From the NCBI RefSeq assembly GCF_000690055.1, contig NZ_JJNZ01000007.1, positions 1 through 64,000 on the forward strand: a DNA stretch of 64,000 nucleotides, given 5' to 3'. This document shows, one piece after another, positions 63,201 through 64,000 of this stretch (within the stretch, counting starts at the first letter, position 1; each line of letters starts with the position of its first letter). The notes beneath the pieces are model-generated. The model was not told where the DNA came from and ran no database searches. It was given only the letters and a program-made list of their open reading frames with translations. This stretch comes from Pseudoalteromonas fuliginea. Its GTDB lineage: Bacteria; Pseudomonadota; Gammaproteobacteria; Enterobacterales; Alteromonadaceae. A program made the translations under genes and the position numbers.

Positions 63201-64000
63201 TAACCCGCAAAGCCAGACTGTTCAATCAAACACAAACGATGCGGGCATTAGCGGTACAGACACTAGTGATACAGGCGAGCAGGGTATAGAACATGATGCA
63301 GCCAGTAACGAGTATACAGCCAGCTCTTCTATTGATTTAACGCGCGCCACCCATAACGAATACAGCGATTTAGCGCCAAATAGTAGTAAAAACAGTAGCA
63401 ACGCTGACTCAGTAATAAACAATGAAAGTACGAACAACACCACAATAAACAGTGCCACCGACGCCGACCGCCTAACACAATTTGGCGACAGCGACTTTTA
63501 CTACGACGAGTTTGGTAACCAAATACGCGAAACCGGCAAAGGTATAAAAACCCGCCGTGAATACAACGCGTTTAACCAGCTAAGTTGCTTTAACAACAAC
63601 GGCACGCTCACCCAATACGACTACGACCCACTCGGTCGTCGTATCGCTAAGCACACCGAGCACGGTAAAATTGACTACATTTGGGATAACGACCAGTTAA
63701 TCGGCGAATGCCAACACGGTGAATATACTTGGTATATCAACCTACCAAATCAATTTCACCCAGTAGCACTAATTAAAAAAGGCGAGGTTTACTATTACCA
63801 CCTAGACCAGCTTAATACCCCACGCTTTGTAACCAACAACAAAGCAGAAGTCGTATGGGAAAACCAAGCCGATGTATATGGTTATGAAGAGCCAGAAGCC
63901 GAGCCTGACTTTAATAAAGAAAGCAGCTTCACTCAGCCAATCCGTTTTCAGGGGCAGTATTTAGACGAGGAAAGTGGCCTACATTACAACCGCTACCGCT
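60292..64000 (+). CDS. Rhs/YD-repeat T6SS effector, 3' end outside the window
   Basis: Open from ATG at 60292 to the window edge, 1236 codons without a stop. Residues 1-100 are unfamiliar and contain no PAAR or TM helix; 105-155 is a Ser/Lys-rich linker with a G8 tract (60711-60718). A DUF6531 segment follows (CRSDPVSMLSGEEILPLIDFTL), then the Rhs/YD cocoon (repeats such as YSYDNLGRVNATLNNAG). A Ser/Asn/Thr-rich insert lies at about 63211-63460, and the core nears its end with FQGQYLDEESGLHYNRYR. The toxin tip and immunity gene lie beyond 64000. It is the last visible cargo of the VgrG/PAAR module. Confidence 0.93.
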   Translation, partial: MQSNTVVLQGKSYPICLVAGKGQTPSGYAPVVANTPESAKKQIAQVGSTLTSDATKRLDVINLLNTAGVKCPRSATARETASVLSQALVAGTVSCYHQKAKSAIQVSDNTNAGSAGKKSPKKGESPASGKSAAQAPVTNTGGVSDSTPSETPITEQECRSDPVSMLSGEEILPLIDFTLAGSRQLIWRRLYRSSHADVCSVMGNGWRHDFMASLTEHYLPPPKVGPKQKGTYWLEYQDEHGAKHRFEKVKPGQSSYQLSSNLALHYQTNGKQVLVTPDDQHLTFKAGENSWLLEKIINEKGQSIGFYYDAKERINRIEVNKARGCIISYNQQGLLSKIAAYHTDKNNKQQLIYPVLASYEYDENNNLIQATNQQNETERYAYNAANLLTKRTRASGFSHHFEWDSYSPSAKCIKQWGDNNTYTYQFEYNLEAGETTCIDSRGHKEHFVHNAQGKLVKHTDPNGNVWQYTYNAQGQKLSEIKPDSSTTRYSYTPFGQLEAITQPDGSQTHFAYNQLGQRVLTTLPDGQTITRKYSVAGLLQSETFGDGRTTLYSYDKLGQLTQHINKNGQITKFIWNEQGELLAKHLNDELIRYSYDNLGRVNATLNNAGLLTQYKYNEHGQLTQTIAFDEKEPENKQHQYFSYDEAGRLISSQNSKGDTTEQHFEGLSQPHCVIQPDGSALHLTYDKERNLTAIERSDGHVYRISYDANENPTQVTGFDGTLQQYKYDACNRLASVTQSNKRHVKIERDSLGRVTAQHASLASDSHIVNNANYYSYTKQGKIARAHNAQSTLKQTFDKGGRLLRAEQVHNQQQAHTLKYSYDEYGRRQSLTLPDSTTLKYSYNQFGQLSAIHLLQTNSKEVELAQPLVTLSYDSQGNIKTQQFGNSITLTQQFDVFNRLTQQQLTHPAQALFDTCTYNYDSVNQLIARKNEGVSSQNINFEYNSLGQLIQQTMASSRTDTTTHFQWDSFGNPQSQTVQSNTNDAGISGTDTSDTGEQGIEHDAASNEYTASSSIDLTRATHNEYSDLAPNSSKNSSNADSVINNESTNNTTINSATDADRLTQFGDSDFYYDEFGNQIRETGKGIKTRREYNAFNQLSCFNNNGTLTQYDYDPLGRRIAKHTEHGKIDYIWDNDQLIGECQHGEYTWYINLPNQFHPVALIKKGEVYYYHLDQLNTPRFVTNNKAEVVWENQADVYGYEEPEAEPDFNKESSFTQPIRFQGQYLDEESGLHYNRYR

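Noticed and set aside
1..64000. CRISPR array, tRNA or rRNA genes
   Set aside because: No regular short-spaced repeats, tRNA cloverleaf motifs or rRNA-conserved segments were noticed on either strand.

Overview
The window looks like a chromosomal segment from an AT-rich marine gammaproteobacterium. By gene style (astB, arsR-GAPDH-arsJ, a large tss cluster, MITE families and codon preference) I would guess Alteromonadales close to Pseudoalteromonas. That placement is from memory of such genomes, not from a search.

Region 1 (1-8100) is accessory. Seven single genes all sit on the + strand, separated by 100-600 bp spacers: a membrane-anchored HEPN/DUF4145-like protein, a TIR-domain protein, a DUF4365 nuclease-like protein, an orphan helical protein, a secreted esterase, a VOC protein and a small membrane protein. 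Several spacers carry attC-like half sites (TAACAA followed 12-13 nt later by TCAAGTGGAC or a variant) and end in a recurring CTCGTTATGC/CTCGTTAGGC box close to the next start codon. I read this as a decayed integron-like cassette array. It is scarred by an IS110-family remnant, a 268-bp MITE and a repeated TGACAYCYATCCTAA motif. No integrase gene is in view.

Region 2 (8178-23536) is mixed. It holds an SDR oxidoreductase, an MscS channel whose last codons and stop come from a 206-bp MITE, and a two-gene minus-strand unit: a 2206-residue multi-heme, sugar-dehydrogenase-like and DUF1592-family fusion followed by a Tat-exported DUF1552 protein. After these come astB, a likely 39-residue ORF, a royal-jelly/yellow-like secreted protein, and the divergent ohrR/ohr peroxide pair with a palindromic operator.

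Region 3 (23619-31320) contains an arsenic operon arsR-GAPDH-arsJ behind a perfect ArsR-type palindrome, a methyl-accepting chemotaxis protein, a divergent TetR/AhpD-like pair with two matched operator copies, and small envelope genes including a PEGA lipoprotein.

Region 4 (31529-64000) is a complete type VI secretion system (T6SS). A Ser/Thr kinase is transcribed away from a long + strand series: FHA protein (tagH), tssJKLM, tagF, pppA, tssA, tssB, tssC, a second tssC-like gene, tagJ, tssEFG, clpV (tssH), hcp and vgrG. Kinase, FHA protein and PP2C phosphatase together imply control by threonine phosphorylation. Downstream of vgrG lies an effector module: orphan gene, free-standing PAAR, orphan helical gene, a thiolase-fold protein that appears to have lost its catalytic residues, and a large Rhs protein that runs off the right edge before its toxin tip. 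The orphan/thiolase-like/Rhs set, coupled by overlapping codons and lacking DUF4123, DUF1795 or DUF2169 adaptors that I can recognise, is my best candidate for a poorly described system. The decayed defence-gene cassette array is second.
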